Shown here: positions 17,550-27,006 of the stretch, one piece after another | Position numbering within the stretch: the first letter of the stretch is position 1 | Layout of the letters: every line of letters starts with the position of its first letter | Origin: Asaia lannensis NBRC 102526 | GTDB lineage: Bacteria; Pseudomonadota; Alphaproteobacteria; Acetobacterales; Acetobacteraceae | Length of the DNA stretch: 64,000 nt | Reading direction: 5' to 3' | Assembly (NCBI RefSeq): GCF_024054035.1 | Contig: NZ_JAMXQU010000004.1 | Location: 235,746 to 299,745 of the forward strand | Translations under genes and position numbers: made by a program | The notes under the pieces: model-generated | Told to the model about the DNA's origin: nothing | Databases searched by the model: none | Seen by the model: the letters and a program-made list of their open reading frames with translations, nothing else

Positions 17550-18218
17550 GTGACAAATCAGGCGTCAGGCTGCGCAGAGCGGCTCACGACACAGGAAGTC
17601 GATTGCCGGACCGGGATGACCGACAGGTCCCCGCATCATGACCTGCTGCATCATGAGGGCGTCGATGGAAGTGGCTTGCCGGACGCTGGGGAAGCAGGAC
17701 AGCCGCCAAGAGCCCTGCCTTTCGTCATCAAGCGGGATGGAACCTGGCTTTATCGCGGGTCGCCCGTACGGCGAAAGGAAATGCTGTGCCTGTTCGGATC
17801 GATGCTGACCCGCGATGCGCAAGGGGCATTCTGGTTGCGTACCCCGACTGAATCCGGTGTCATTCAGGTCGAGGATGCGCCATTTATCGTGCGTGAACTC
17901 GATTTTCGGGGCGTGTGCGGGCGTCAGCAGAATCTGTGCCTGCGCACCAATATGGACGAGCTTCTTTGCGTGGGCCCTTCTCATCCGCTGATCGTCGACT
18001 GGGACCGACCGCCCTGCGAGGATTGCGCCGCCATTCCCTATGTGCAGGTGCGTCGTGGGGAAGGCGACCAGCCTATCCTCGCGCGGCTTTCACGCCCGGT
18101 CTATTACGAGCTGGTGGCTCTCGCCGTACCGGGCCATGTTGGCTGTAGGCCCTGTATGGGCGTATGGAGCCACAACCAGTTTTTTCCGCTCGCGCCGATG
18201 CCCGCCCTTCAGGACTGA
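17550..18218 (+). CDS. DUF1285 protein
   Basis: A 222-aa cytoplasmic protein of the DUF1285 family. The conserved core runs from LPFVIKRDGTWLYRGSPVRRKEMLCLFG to VYYELVALA, with no TM or signal peptide. The start is uncertain: GTG 17550 is preceded by AGGGA with a 4-base gap and is preferred here; ATG 17616 has no ribosome site but still keeps the domain, and ATG 17502 is also in frame. The next gene, the CCA/poly(A) enzyme, begins 37 bases after its stop. In alphaproteobacteria this family commonly sits between a moxR-type operon and the tRNA nucleotidyltransferase gene. No biochemical function is known. Confidence 0.85.
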   Translation: MTNQASGCAERLTTQEVDCRTGMTDRSPHHDLLHHEGVDGSGLPDAGEAGQPPRALPFVIKRDGTWLYRGSPVRRKEMLCLFGSMLTRDAQGAFWLRTPTESGVIQVEDAPFIVRELDFRGVCGRQQNLCLRTNMDELLCVGPSHPLIVDWDRPPCEDCAAIPYVQVRRGEGDQPILARLSRPVYYELVALAVPGHVGCRPCMGVWSHNQFFPLAPMPALQD

Positions 18219-18255
18219 GGTCAGGCGCGCTGCCCTCGTTCTTGCCGGGACCGCC

Positions 18256-19593
18256 GTGACCATTCTCGACCGACTGACCGACCGCAAGGGTCTGGAGCGC
18301 CTGTGGACGATCTTGCCTCATTCACGGCTCGTCGGCGGCTCCGTTCGCGATCTTCTTCTTGCGAACGGGCATGCGGCAGGGGAGCAGATTCATGATCTCG
18401 ATCTTGCCACGCCCGAACCCCCGGAAGACGTACAGGCGAAACTGAGCGGCGCCGGAATCAAAACCATCCCGACCGGATTGTCGCACGGCACGGTGACCGC
18501 GGTGATCGATCGTATTCCTTTCGAGATTACCACGCTGCGACGCGACGTCTCGACAGATGGGCGCCATGCGCAGGTCGTCTGGACGAACGACTGGGCAGAA
18601 GATGCGGCGCGGCGCGACTTTACGATCAATGCCATGTCCTGCGATCGCCACGGGGCGATCCATGACTATTTCAACGGACAAGACGATCTGGCGTCGCATC
18701 GCGTGCGCTTTGTCGGCGAGGCAGGCAGGCGTATCGAGGAAGATGCCCTGCGTATTCTGAGGTTTTTTCGCTTCGATGCCCGTTTTGGTACGGATCGTCC
18801 GGATGAAGAAGCGATGGCCGCAATCATGTCGCATGCCGACCTGATCGACGGGCTTTCGGCGGAGCGTCTGGCAAGCGAGATGCTTCGTATCCTTGAAGGA
18901 CCAAACCTCATTCGCACCCTGCTTCTGATGAAGCAGGCGGATATTCTTGAGCGTATCGTCCCCCATTCCCGGATTGCGCGTCTCGAACGGGCACTTGCTT
19001 ATGGCGTGCCTTCCGATGGGACGCTGCGTCTCGGCCTTTTAAGCGATGCGCCAGATCTGGCAGAAAAGCTGCGTCTGTCCGGCAAGCAGGCCCAGCGACT
19101 GGCCGGCATGAAACCGCCACGCAAGGGTAAGGCAGAGGTGAAGGCAGGTGCGGGTGAAAGTGCCTGCGTCGGATATCCCGTGCTTTTCCCCGGACTTGAC
19201 GAGACGGCACTACGTGTCCTGCTTTCCGGCCATACGCGTCAGGCACTTGTCGATCGCAGCTGGTACGAACAGGCAATGGCGACCGATGGAGCGCAACCCG
19301 ACGCAGAACAGGTCGATGCGTCATGCTCTGGCGGAATGCGACAAGACAGCGATGCGCGACCTTCTGACTGGAACGATCTGCGTGAGCGGCTTGAGGCGAT
19401 GGAAATGCCGGTTTTTCCGCTCGCCGGGCGTGACGTGATCGGGGCAGGCGTTCCTGCGGGCCCGAAAGTGGGGGCGGTGCTCTCCGGGCTGGTCGCCTGG
19501 TGGCGTGCGCAGGGCTGTCGTCCCGACCGGGTGGCCTGCCTTGCAGCCCTGAAAGAACAGCTGCCTCTTTTCGAGCGTGACGGGGGGCGGTAA
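18256..19593 (+). CDS. CCA tRNA nucleotidyltransferase / poly(A) polymerase
   Basis: A 445-aa class-II nucleotidyltransferase that adds CCA to tRNA 3' ends or tails RNA. The N-terminal head has GGSVRDLLL and the metal-binding pair in HDLDLATPEP, followed by the RNA-binding segment RDFTINAMSCD and LRILRFFRFDARFG. The later part is a helical neck and tail. The start is taken at GTG 18256, which has a GGGA ribosome site and puts the conserved domain near the N-terminus; an upstream in-frame extension overlaps DUF1285 and looks non-coding. The ABC exporter gene begins 9 bases after the stop. Whether it is the CCA enzyme or a poly(A) polymerase cannot be told from sequence alone. Confidence 0.92.
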   Translation: MTILDRLTDRKGLERLWTILPHSRLVGGSVRDLLLANGHAAGEQIHDLDLATPEPPEDVQAKLSGAGIKTIPTGLSHGTVTAVIDRIPFEITTLRRDVSTDGRHAQVVWTNDWAEDAARRDFTINAMSCDRHGAIHDYFNGQDDLASHRVRFVGEAGRRIEEDALRILRFFRFDARFGTDRPDEEAMAAIMSHADLIDGLSAERLASEMLRILEGPNLIRTLLLMKQADILERIVPHSRIARLERALAYGVPSDGTLRLGLLSDAPDLAEKLRLSGKQAQRLAGMKPPRKGKAEVKAGAGESACVGYPVLFPGLDETALRVLLSGHTRQALVDRSWYEQAMATDGAQPDAEQVDASCSGGMRQDSDARPSDWNDLRERLEAMEMPVFPLAGRDVIGAGVPAGPKVGAVLSGLVAWWRAQGCRPDRVACLAALKEQLPLFERDGGR

Positions 19594-19602
19594 ACGGCAG
19601 GA

Positions 19603-21465
19603 ATGAAAACAGCCCAGTCCGCCACATCCTTGCCCTTGCGTCGTATCGACCCTCAGGGCGCGCAGGGGCGTCAGATGCTTTTTCGTATCTGGCGCGAGGA
19701 AGTGCGCCAGCATGTCGGGCGTCTGACCGCCGTCGTGGTTCTGACGGTTCTGACTGCGGGGCTGACGGCGCTCTATCCACTGGTGATCAAACGCGCGGTC
19801 GATATGTTCGCCGAGCACGATCCGCGCATCCTGTATCAGGTTCCGGCGCTTGTCATACTGGTGACAGGGCTCAAGGCTGCCACGCAATACGGGCAGACAC
19901 TCTCTGTGCAGGGGCTCGTGCTGGCTGTGATACGCGGGCTGCAGTCGCGCATGTTCTCGCATGCGCTGAACACCGATATTGCGCGTATCGAGAAAGAGGC
20001 CCCAGCCCAGTGGGCGGCGCGCTTTACCACGGATGCCGTGTCGATACGCGAAGCCATGATCCGTGCGGTCAATGCGCTGGGCGATGTGGTGACGGTGGTC
20101 GGCCTCGTGGCATCCATGGTCTATACAGACTGGGAACTGAGCCTGATTGCGCTCGTGCTTTATCCGATCGCGGCATTGCCGATCCAGAAGCTCGGCAAGC
20201 GTGTCCGTCGTGCTTCGGGTGGTATGCAGGAGCAGATCGGTGAGACCGCAACCCTGCTCAACGAGAGCTTTGCTCTGGCGAGACAGGTGCGCGTGTATCG
20301 TATGGAAGAAAGCGAGGCGAAGCGTGTCGACGGGTCTCTCGACCTGTTGCACAATGCCTTCTGGCGTATTTCGCGTGGGCGTGCCCGTGTCGACCCCGTT
20401 CTTGAAGTGCTGGGTGGGACAGCCATTGCGGCCGTGCTGGGTTTTGCCGGCTGGCGTGCTGCCATGGGTGGAGCGACACTGGGCGATTTCACAGCCTTTA
20501 TCGCGGCACTATTCGCCGCTTCGCGCCCTTTGCGTGCCCTCGGGTCGCTTAATGCTGCTTTGCAGGAAGGGCTGGGCGGTCTGGAGCGCGTGTTTTCCGT
20601 GATCGACGAGCCACCCGCCGTGGCAGAGCGCAAGGACGCCCGCGGTCTGCCTCCCGGTCATGGCCGTCTGGTTTTCGATCAGGTCGGGTTCGTTTATCCG
20701 GATGGGCGCGCCGGATTGCGTGCCCTGAGTTTCGATGTGCGTCCGGGCTGGACGGTCGCGCTTGTCGGGCCCTCGGGGGCTGGCAAATCCACGGCGCTGT
20801 CACTGATACCGCGCCTGCACGATGTGACGACAGGCGGCATTCTGCTCGATGGCGTCGATCTGCGCGATCTCAGACTGGCCGATCTGCGTGATTCGATTGC
20901 CTATGTCAGTCAGGATACGACGCTGTTCGACATGTCCGTGCTTGAGAATATCCGTATCGGTCGCCCCACTGCCAGCCGTGCCGAGGTTGAGGATGCCGCT
21001 CTCGCTGCGGCCGTCGACTTTGCCGATACGCTGCCGCAGGGGCTGGATACGCGTGTAGGGCCGGGTGGGCAGCGTCTCTCGGGTGGGCAGAGGCAGCGTG
21101 TGGCGCTGGCGCGTGCCCTGTTGCGCGATCCCCGCCTTCTTCTGCTGGACGAGGCCACCAGTGCGCTGGATTCCGAAAGCGAGGCCAAGGTGCAGGCCAC
21201 GCTGGCCGATCTTCGACGCGATCGTACGACGATCATCGTGGCACATCGTCTCTCGACCGTGAAAAGCGCCGATCTGATTATCGTCATGAGCGAAGGCGCA
21301 GCCGTCGAACTTGGCACCCATGCAGAGCTTCAGGCCCAGGGCGGCCTCTATGCCCGTCTGGTGCGTAACCAGTCGCTCGATCTCGATCCCGTTCCTGTCG
21401 CGCCGATGCCCCGAGAGACATCAGACGAGACGGCGACCGGGGAACTGCGCGTCACGACGCCGTAA
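19603..21465 (+). CDS. MsbA-like ABC exporter (fused membrane and ATPase domains)
   Basis: A 620-aa half-transporter that works as a homodimer. Six TM helices occupy roughly residues 35-325. The ATPase has Walker A GPSGAGKST, Q-loop YVSQDTTLFD, signature LSGGQRQRVALARAL, Walker B LLLLDEATSALD and H-loop VAHRLS. Start ATG 19603 follows GGCAGGA, 9 bases behind the tRNA nucleotidyltransferase gene. MsbA proteins flip lipid A-core across the inner membrane and other members export lipids or drugs; the substrate here is not known. It is followed by a convergent gene. Confidence 0.92.
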   Translation: MKTAQSATSLPLRRIDPQGAQGRQMLFRIWREEVRQHVGRLTAVVVLTVLTAGLTALYPLVIKRAVDMFAEHDPRILYQVPALVILVTGLKAATQYGQTLSVQGLVLAVIRGLQSRMFSHALNTDIARIEKEAPAQWAARFTTDAVSIREAMIRAVNALGDVVTVVGLVASMVYTDWELSLIALVLYPIAALPIQKLGKRVRRASGGMQEQIGETATLLNESFALARQVRVYRMEESEAKRVDGSLDLLHNAFWRISRGRARVDPVLEVLGGTAIAAVLGFAGWRAAMGGATLGDFTAFIAALFAASRPLRALGSLNAALQEGLGGLERVFSVIDEPPAVAERKDARGLPPGHGRLVFDQVGFVYPDGRAGLRALSFDVRPGWTVALVGPSGAGKSTALSLIPRLHDVTTGGILLDGVDLRDLRLADLRDSIAYVSQDTTLFDMSVLENIRIGRPTASRAEVEDAALAAAVDFADTLPQGLDTRVGPGGQRLSGGQRQRVALARALLRDPRLLLLDEATSALDSESEAKVQATLADLRRDRTTIIVAHRLSTVKSADLIIVMSEGAAVELGTHAELQAQGGLYARLVRNQSLDLDPVPVAPMPRETSDETATGELRVTTP

Positions 21466-21590
21466 TCCAGTCACGTGGGCGGGGGCGTTTGAAAGCCCAC
21501 AGGAGCGTTTGTGAGAACGTCCGCGCAGGAACGCTCTGTCAGGCTTCGGCGTGATCCGGAACCGGGACAGGCCGTGCCTTGCTCGCGGCC

Positions 21591-22076
21591 TCAGAGCGGC
21601 GGTGCAAGAGCCGAGAGCGTCGGCAGGATCTGCTCGTAAAGCGGGCGTTTGAAGCCAAGATTATAGCGCGTGATCTCGCCGGGGCGTACCCATTCCCAAC
21701 GGTCGAACTCGGCAGGTTCGCTACCGTCGCCGGCAAGATCGATGGCGTCATCGCTTTCGACCATGCGCATGGCAAACCAGCGCTGCGTCTGACCGCGATA
21801 CCGGCCATGAAGTGCCTTGCCGATCAGGTGAGCGGGCAGATCGTAGGAGAGCCATCCGGGATAGCTGCCGAGCATATCGGCATGGCGCAGTCCTGTTTCC
21901 TCGCGTAATTCGCGCAAGGCGGCTTCTTCAGGCGTTTCATTGTCATCAATGCCACCCTGAGGGCATTGCCAGACATCGCGAAGATCGGTGCGTCTGGCGA
22001 GAAAAAGCGCGCCTTCACGGTTGAACAGCATGATGCCGACATTGGGGCGATAGGGGAGTGAGTCCGGATCGATCAT
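21591..22076 (-). CDS. rppH: RNA pyrophosphohydrolase
   Basis: A 161-aa Nudix enzyme that removes pyrophosphate from mRNA 5' ends and so triggers decay. The Nudix box is complete: Gly41, Glu47, Arg55-Glu56, Glu59-Glu60 in GGIDDNETPEEAALRELREE. The N-terminus (YRPNVGIMLFNREG) and WQCPQGG are typical of RppH/IalA. The ATG at 22076 fits the family length; an open frame continues upstream but reads across the ctpA region. It is the last gene of the gpmI-envC-ctpA-rppH set, with a hairpin between it and ctpA, so it may be only partly transcribed from upstream. Confidence 0.94.
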   Translation of the reverse strand: MIDPDSLPYRPNVGIMLFNREGALFLARRTDLRDVWQCPQGGIDDNETPEEAALRELREETGLRHADMLGSYPGWLSYDLPAHLIGKALHGRYRGQTQRWFAMRMVESDDAIDLAGDGSEPAEFDRWEWVRPGEITRYNLGFKRPLYEQILPTLSALAPPL

Positions 22077-22107
22077 GGTATGGGGCTCGGCGTGAGGCTC
22101 ATAGAGA

Positions 22108-22131
22108 ACCGGCCCCGCAGAGGGGGCCGGT
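22108..22131 (-). terminator. Hairpin between ctpA and rppH
   Basis: On the minus strand, ACCGGCCCC and GGGGCCGGT form a perfect 9-bp stem around a 6-base loop, followed by TTCTCTAT. It lies directly after the ctpA stop. It may attenuate read-through into rppH. Confidence 0.55.
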
Positions 22132-22137
22132 CGTCGG

Positions 22138-23625
22138 TCAGTGTTGCTGGGGGGATGCAGGCGGCGTTGCCTGAGGGGCTGCCGGTTTCTGATCCTTTTT
22201 CTCGACCGGCTTGTCTGCTGCGGGCTGTCCCAGCGGCAGAGCCTCATCCGGGAGGGAGGCCATGGCACGGACCACACGCAGGCCCTGTTGCAACTGGAAG
22301 TCCGTTGCAGGCTTTGCCGGGTCGAAACGGGGCCAGTTATCGGCAGGCATGTGGGGGATGCTGGCCGCGATGGAAGGCAGATCCGTGCGCGGAGGAGCCT
22401 TGTTCTTGTTGCCGCCCGTATTGGTGATGATATGGGCCAGATCGGCTTCACGATAGCCGTAGCCATCGTCGTCCTTGCTCTCCTTGACCATGATATCGGG
22501 CACGATGCCCAGCGCCTGGATCGAGCGTCCCGATGGCGTGTAGTAACGCGCTGTGGTCAGGCGCACGGCGCCGTGTCCGGGCACGGGGATGAGCGACTGC
22601 ACCGAGCCCTTGCCGAAGGATTTCTCGCCCACCAGAACGGCACGACGATGATCCTGCAAGGCACCGGCCACGATTTCGGATGCCGAAGCCGAGCCGCCAT
22701 CGATCAGTACCACGATAGGCAGCTTGCCGGTAATGTCGGTGCCCTTCGCATCCCAGCGTCGGTTATTCTCGGCATGACGCCCGCGGATCGAGACGATCTC
22801 GCCTTCAGGGATGAAATCGTCACTGACGGCAATCGCCTGATCGAGCTTGCCGCCCGGGTTCAGACGCAGATCGAGCACAAGGCCCTTCAGCTTGTTGCCG
22901 GATTTGGCCTTGAGCTTCTCATAGGCTTCATGCAGCGCCGTTTCGGTGTCGTCATCGAACTCGGAGATGCGGATATAGCCGACGTCGCCATAAAGCGCCG
23001 AGCGAACCACCTGAACATGCACGATTTCGCGCGTCATGGTGATCTTGAGCGGCTTGGGCTCTTTCGCGCGGATGATGGTCAGGGTGATCTTGGTGCCCGG
23101 ATCGCCACGCATCTTGGTGACGGCCTGATCGAGCGTGAGGCCTTCGAGCGACTTGCCGTCGACCTCGGTAATGTAATCGCCCGGTTTCAGTCCGGCGCGA
23201 GAGGCAGGCGTGCCGTCGATAGGCGATACAACGCGGATATGACCGTTCTGCTGCTGGACCTGTACGCCCAGACCGCCGAACTTGCCGCTGATCTGGATCT
23301 GCATCTCCTTGAACTGCTTTTCGTTCATGTAGGAGCTGTGGGGGTCGAGGCCGCCCACCATGCCATCCAGCGCGTTATTGATGAGATCCTTGTCGCTCAC
23401 CGGCTCGACATATTCGGCGCGAACCAGATCGAGCACCGTGCCGAAAAGCGTCAGCAGGCGCAGGGTCTCACTGTGGTTATCGGGGTCGGCGGCGACCTCT
23501 TTCGCGAAGGCCTTGCTGCTCATCATTTGCCCGAGGCTCGGTGCCATCATGGTTTCGAGCGTCGGCCCGGCGGTGATCCCGGCCAGGAATGCCGTACCGA
23601 GCAGCAAACCAGTGCGGAGCTTCAT
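22138..23625 (-). CDS. ctpA: C-terminal processing peptidase (S41)
   Basis: A 495-aa exported serine peptidase that trims proteins at their C-termini in the periplasm. It has a signal/anchor segment at the start (LLLGTAFLAGITA), a PDZ domain (GGLGVQVQQQNGHIRVVSPI and on), and the S41 core with the Ser in DGGSASASEIVAGAL and the catalytic Lys in GEKSFGKGSVQ. The last ~60 residues are Pro/Ala/Lys-rich. ATG 23625 is preferred because AAGGG lies at good distance; ATG 23634 is also in frame. CtpA works with LytM-type proteins on cell-wall hydrolases, consistent with envC immediately upstream. Confidence 0.94.
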   Translation of the reverse strand: MKLRTGLLLGTAFLAGITAGPTLETMMAPSLGQMMSSKAFAKEVAADPDNHSETLRLLTLFGTVLDLVRAEYVEPVSDKDLINNALDGMVGGLDPHSSYMNEKQFKEMQIQISGKFGGLGVQVQQQNGHIRVVSPIDGTPASRAGLKPGDYITEVDGKSLEGLTLDQAVTKMRGDPGTKITLTIIRAKEPKPLKITMTREIVHVQVVRSALYGDVGYIRISEFDDDTETALHEAYEKLKAKSGNKLKGLVLDLRLNPGGKLDQAIAVSDDFIPEGEIVSIRGRHAENNRRWDAKGTDITGKLPIVVLIDGGSASASEIVAGALQDHRRAVLVGEKSFGKGSVQSLIPVPGHGAVRLTTARYYTPSGRSIQALGIVPDIMVKESKDDDGYGYREADLAHIITNTGGNKNKAPPRTDLPSIAASIPHMPADNWPRFDPAKPATDFQLQQGLRVVRAMASLPDEALPLGQPAADKPVEKKDQKPAAPQATPPASPQQH

Positions 23626-23739
23626 GCAATTCATCCCTTGAATACGGCCCCGGCATTCTTGCGCCCTGGCCGATCCTGTTAGCATCTGTCTGTCAGCGCG
23701 GGGCACAGGATGGCACCGTCACCGAACCGAGAACTGAAA

Positions 23740-23768
23740 TCTATAGCGTTGTTGACGCACTCTGTCGA
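23740..23768 (-). promoter_or_regulatory. Candidate promoter of ctpA
   Basis: On the minus strand, TCGACA (23768-23763) and TATAGA (23745-23740) are separated by exactly 17 bases. The predicted transcript would have a leader of about 107 bases before ctpA. It lies in the 192-base gap between envC and ctpA. Confidence 0.45.
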
Positions 23769-23817
23769 AACAACACAGAATCGCCAAGGGGGATCCTTTT
23801 GCGGTCGTGCCTGCGAC

Positions 23818-25146
23818 CTAGAGATAGGGGCCCGGATCGACGACGCGGCTACCCGAGCGAAGCTGCACGAAAAGCGGCCCCCCCTGTGCTCCCATGGCGC
23901 CGAGCGAGGCATGGCGGGCAATCGACTGACCGGTCGATACCGAAAGCTGATCGAGCCCCGAAAGCACGAAACGGTAGTGACGTCCGCAATCGAGAATGAC
24001 CATGTTGCCAAAGGAACGGAACGGGCCGGCAAAATCGATCTGTCCGGCGCAGGGTGCATTGACGGCGCTGTTTGCCGCCGCCTGATAGGTGATGCCGCTC
24101 GCCGGTCCGCTTTCCGTGGTCTGATGCCATGCGGTCAGTACACGCCCGGCAACCGGTGCATGACCGCTGCTTCGCGTAATGCCCGTGCCGCCAGAGCCTG
24201 ACATGGTGTTCGCCTGTGACTTGAGTGCCCGGGCCTTTGCCTGCTGGTTCTGGCGTGCCAGCGCCTTGGCTTCGGCTTCCATCCTCGCCCTGATTGCGGC
24301 CTGCGTCTTGTCTATGGCCGACAGGGCATCGTCGAGCGTGGCAGCTTTTGCCGTGGCCGCGGCGATTTCCTCACGGGCCTGTCTGGCGCGTTCCAGCGCT
24401 TCTGCCTGAAGATGGGTGGCATCGTCCATTCTGGCGGCATTGATATCGCGCAGCCGGGCTAGTCTCGCCTTTGCGTTGTCGAGGGCGGCATTGCGCTCGG
24501 CGAGGGTGCGCGCGGTCTGGTCGAGCAGGATTTTCTGGCCACGCAGATCGTCGGCCTGTCGCGTCGTGAGTTTTGTCAGACCGGCAATGAGCGCCAGACC
24601 CTGCACGGAATCATTGGCCTGTCCTGACAGGGCCACGATGGAGGCGCCGGGGTAGCGCGCTACGCGGAGTGCGACAGGCAGCATGGTCTGGAGCGCAGCG
24701 CGACGCTGGGCCAGCGCCAGACGCTGGGTTTTCTGTCGTTCGTTCAGCGTGGCGATATCCTGCGTCAGGCCGTCTATCTGCTTCTGTGTTTCGGCCAGTT
24801 CCGCCTCTGCCTGTGACGTGAGGGCAGCGAAATGACGGGCTTTTTGCGCCTGGGCCGAGGCCTCCTGCGCAGCGCGGGCCTGCTCCTTGCGCTGCGCGTC
24901 GATCAGGGCAGCCTGACTGGCCTGACGGGCAAGAAGCGCCTTCCTGTCGGCCTGAGCCTTGTCCAGCGCCTGCTGGTTGGCATTGCTTGCACCGTGATGG
25001 ACATGGGGTGCAGCATTGAGGGAGCCAGCCGACAGAGCTGCGGCAACAAGGATGCCAAGCATCGGCGACCGCCATCGGCCCAACAGGCTGCTGCATGGGG
25101 CGCTGATCCCCTGCACCCGGCCTGACATCGGGTGCACAGGGAACAT
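23818..25146 (-). CDS. envC: EnvC-like murein hydrolase activator
   Basis: A ~442-aa periplasmic protein. After a signal segment (MLGILVAAALSAGSLNA) comes a long coiled coil of about 230 residues rich in Ala, Gln and Lys, then a C-terminal LytM/M23-like domain (ITYQAAANSAVNAPCAGQID to VDPGPYL). The domain lacks the zinc-binding histidines of active M23 peptidases, as in EnvC, which activates amidases during cell division rather than cutting the wall itself. The start is uncertain: ATG 25146 is used; 25128 and 25062 are alternatives and all leave a signal sequence. It follows gpmI and precedes ctpA on the same strand. Confidence 0.85.
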   Translation of the reverse strand: MFPVHPMSGRVQGISAPCSSLLGRWRSPMLGILVAAALSAGSLNAAPHVHHGASNANQQALDKAQADRKALLARQASQAALIDAQRKEQARAAQEASAQAQKARHFAALTSQAEAELAETQKQIDGLTQDIATLNERQKTQRLALAQRRAALQTMLPVALRVARYPGASIVALSGQANDSVQGLALIAGLTKLTTRQADDLRGQKILLDQTARTLAERNAALDNAKARLARLRDINAARMDDATHLQAEALERARQAREEIAAATAKAATLDDALSAIDKTQAAIRARMEAEAKALARQNQQAKARALKSQANTMSGSGGTGITRSSGHAPVAGRVLTAWHQTTESGPASGITYQAAANSAVNAPCAGQIDFAGPFRSFGNMVILDCGRHYRFVLSGLDQLSVSTGQSIARHASLGAMGAQGGPLFVQLRSGSRVVDPGPYL

Positions 25147-25193
25147 GACGCCCGAAGGCCGTTTGCCCTGATTGCGGTATCTGGGGGGGGAGT

Positions 25194-25223
25194 GGCCGGT
25201 CAAGAGCAGTAACCTGACCGGCC
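25194..25223 (-). terminator. Hairpin after gpmI
   Basis: GGCCGGTCA (25194-25202) and TGACCGGCC (25215-25223) form a perfect 9-bp stem with a 12-base loop just behind the gpmI stop. There is no U-tract on the minus strand, so it may be an mRNA-stabilising hairpin or weak terminator. Confidence 0.45.
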
Positions 25224-25231
25224 GGGAGCGA

Positions 25232-26806
25232 TCAGCCGTCGATCAGGCACGTGCCGGTCATCTCGGCAGGCTGGTCGAGCTTCATCAGCGACAGGAGTGT
25301 TGGGGCCAGATCGGCCAGACGCCCGTCATGGATGGTCGTGCCCGAGGGGGCACCGTGCAGGAGTACGGGAACGCGGTTGAGCGTGTGCGCCGTATGAACG
25401 CCCCCTGTTTCGGGGTCGCGCATGGTTTCGCAATTGCCGTGATCCGCCGTGACGATCACGGCCCCTCCCATTTTGTCGAGAGCATCCACGATGCGCCCCA
25501 GACCCGTATCCACAGTTTCACAGGCCTTGATGGCGGCTGACAGCACGCCTGTATGGCCGACCATGTCCGGGTTGGCGAAGTTCAGCACGATCAGATCGAA
25601 CTGACCGCTCTCGATAGCGGCAACAGCCTTGTCGGTCAGTTCGGGGGCCGACATTTCGGGTTGCAGATCATAGGTGGCGACTTTGGGCGAGGGTACCAGA
25701 ATGCGCTCTTCACCCGGCAGAACGGCCTCGCGCCCACCATTGAGGAAGTAGGTGACGTGCGGGTATTTTTCGGTCTCGGCCATGCGCAGCTGCGCGCGTC
25801 CGGCGCGGGCCACCACGTCACCCAGAAGGTGGTCCATCGACTCCTTGGGGAACATGACGCTCATGAAGGGCGCCAGGGCCGAGCTATAGGCCGTCATGCC
25901 GCTGACAGCTGCGAACTTCACGACCTTCGAGCGCTCGAAGCCGTCGAAATCGGGGAAGAGCATGGCATCGAGCAGTTCGCGAATGCGATCGGCGCGGAAA
26001 TTGACCGAAAGAATGCCATCGCCATCCTTCATGCCAGCATAGTGACCGATGACTGTCGGCTCGACGAACTCGTCGGTCACGCCCTTGGCCTGGCTTGCAG
26101 GCAGAACGGTCAGTGCATCGTCGGCATGGTCGCCCTTGGCAGATACGATGGCGTCATAGGCGCGGCTGACACGCTCCCAGCGGTTATCGCGATCCATAGC
26201 GTAGTAGCGCCCGCTGATGGTGGCGATAAAGGCGCCTTGCGGAAGGGCTGCAGCCAGGGTGCGGATGAACCCGTCACCCGAATCAGGGGCCGTGTCACGA
26301 CCGTCCGAAAAGACATGGACAGCGACGGGGATATTGGCTGCGGCCACGATTTTCGCCAGGGCGATCATATGGTCCATATGGGCATGGACGCCACCATTGG
26401 AGACCAGGCCCATCAGGTGACAGGTGCCACCGCTGGCCTTGAGGGCATCGATGTAGGCGCAAAGAGCGGGGTTCTGCGCCAGCGAGCCATCCCGTGCGGC
26501 ACGGCTGATACGCGGCAGGTCCTGCATGACGACACGCCCGGCGCCGATGTTCAGATGGCCGACTTCGGAATTGCCCATCTGTCCTTCGGGCAGGCCGACA
26601 TCCTCGCCGCAGGCACGCAGATAGGCATGAGGAGAGCTGGCCCAGAGACGATCGAAATTCGGCGTACGGGCAAGGGCGACAGCATTATCTTCTTGAACGC
26701 TACTGTCACCGAAACCGTCGAGAATGACGAGCATGACGGGGCGGGGAGCGCCAGAGCTGTGAGTGCCAGAGCTGTGATTATCGGCGCCGGAATGGGATGC
26801 GGACAT
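25232..26806 (-). CDS. gpmI: Phosphoglycerate mutase, cofactor-independent
   Basis: A 524-aa metal-dependent enzyme that interconverts 3- and 2-phosphoglycerate in glycolysis and gluconeogenesis. The phosphatase-like domain begins VMLVILDGFGDS, and the catalytic Ser80 lies in GQMGNSEVGHLN. The last metal-binding segment is VIVTADHGNCETM. ATG 26806 is clear from a perfect AGGAGG ribosome site. The first ~20 residues are an extra Ser/His/Gly-rich stretch (HSGADNHSSGTHSSG), absent from the usual N-terminus and probably disordered. It heads the gpmI-envC-ctpA-rppH series seen in many alphaproteobacteria. Confidence 0.96.
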   Translation of the reverse strand: MSASHSGADNHSSGTHSSGAPRPVMLVILDGFGDSSVQEDNAVALARTPNFDRLWASSPHAYLRACGEDVGLPEGQMGNSEVGHLNIGAGRVVMQDLPRISRAARDGSLAQNPALCAYIDALKASGGTCHLMGLVSNGGVHAHMDHMIALAKIVAAANIPVAVHVFSDGRDTAPDSGDGFIRTLAAALPQGAFIATISGRYYAMDRDNRWERVSRAYDAIVSAKGDHADDALTVLPASQAKGVTDEFVEPTVIGHYAGMKDGDGILSVNFRADRIRELLDAMLFPDFDGFERSKVVKFAAVSGMTAYSSALAPFMSVMFPKESMDHLLGDVVARAGRAQLRMAETEKYPHVTYFLNGGREAVLPGEERILVPSPKVATYDLQPEMSAPELTDKAVAAIESGQFDLIVLNFANPDMVGHTGVLSAAIKACETVDTGLGRIVDALDKMGGAVIVTADHGNCETMRDPETGGVHTAHTLNRVPVLLHGAPSGTTIHDGRLADLAPTLLSLMKLDQPAEMTGTCLIDG

Positions 26807-26963
26807 GGTGAGCCTCCTGCAATTTTGCGCGCACAATGCCGCATTTCCTTTCCGATGCGAACTCCGGGCAGGGTGGTCTCGTCAATTTTTGTTCGAAGCC
26901 GCGTCGGGTTCTGTCCGAAAAGGCGCGTAGCTGGAAAAGGCGGCATTGCCGCTGACGGGCAAT

Positions 26964-26987
26964 GGCCTGCCGGTGGACAGGCAGGCC
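26964..26987 (-). terminator. Hairpin after beta-propeller gene
   Basis: GGCCTGCC (26964-26971) and GGCAGGCC (26980-26987) form a perfect 8-bp stem with an 8-base loop, 20 bases behind the stop at 27007. There is no clear U-tract. Its core is shared with hairpins at 43408, 46041 and 54179. Confidence 0.5.
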
Positions 26988-27006
26988 GCCTTTGCGCCGG
27001 TGGGGG

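Noticed and set aside
18040..18255. N-terminal extension of the tRNA nucleotidyltransferase
   Set aside because: It overlaps the DUF1285 gene in another frame, and the conserved head domain begins after GTG 18256, which has its own ribosome site.
26807..26836. TTG start for gpmI
   Set aside because: A perfect AGGAGG sits 6 bases ahead of ATG 26806, so the longer form is unlikely.
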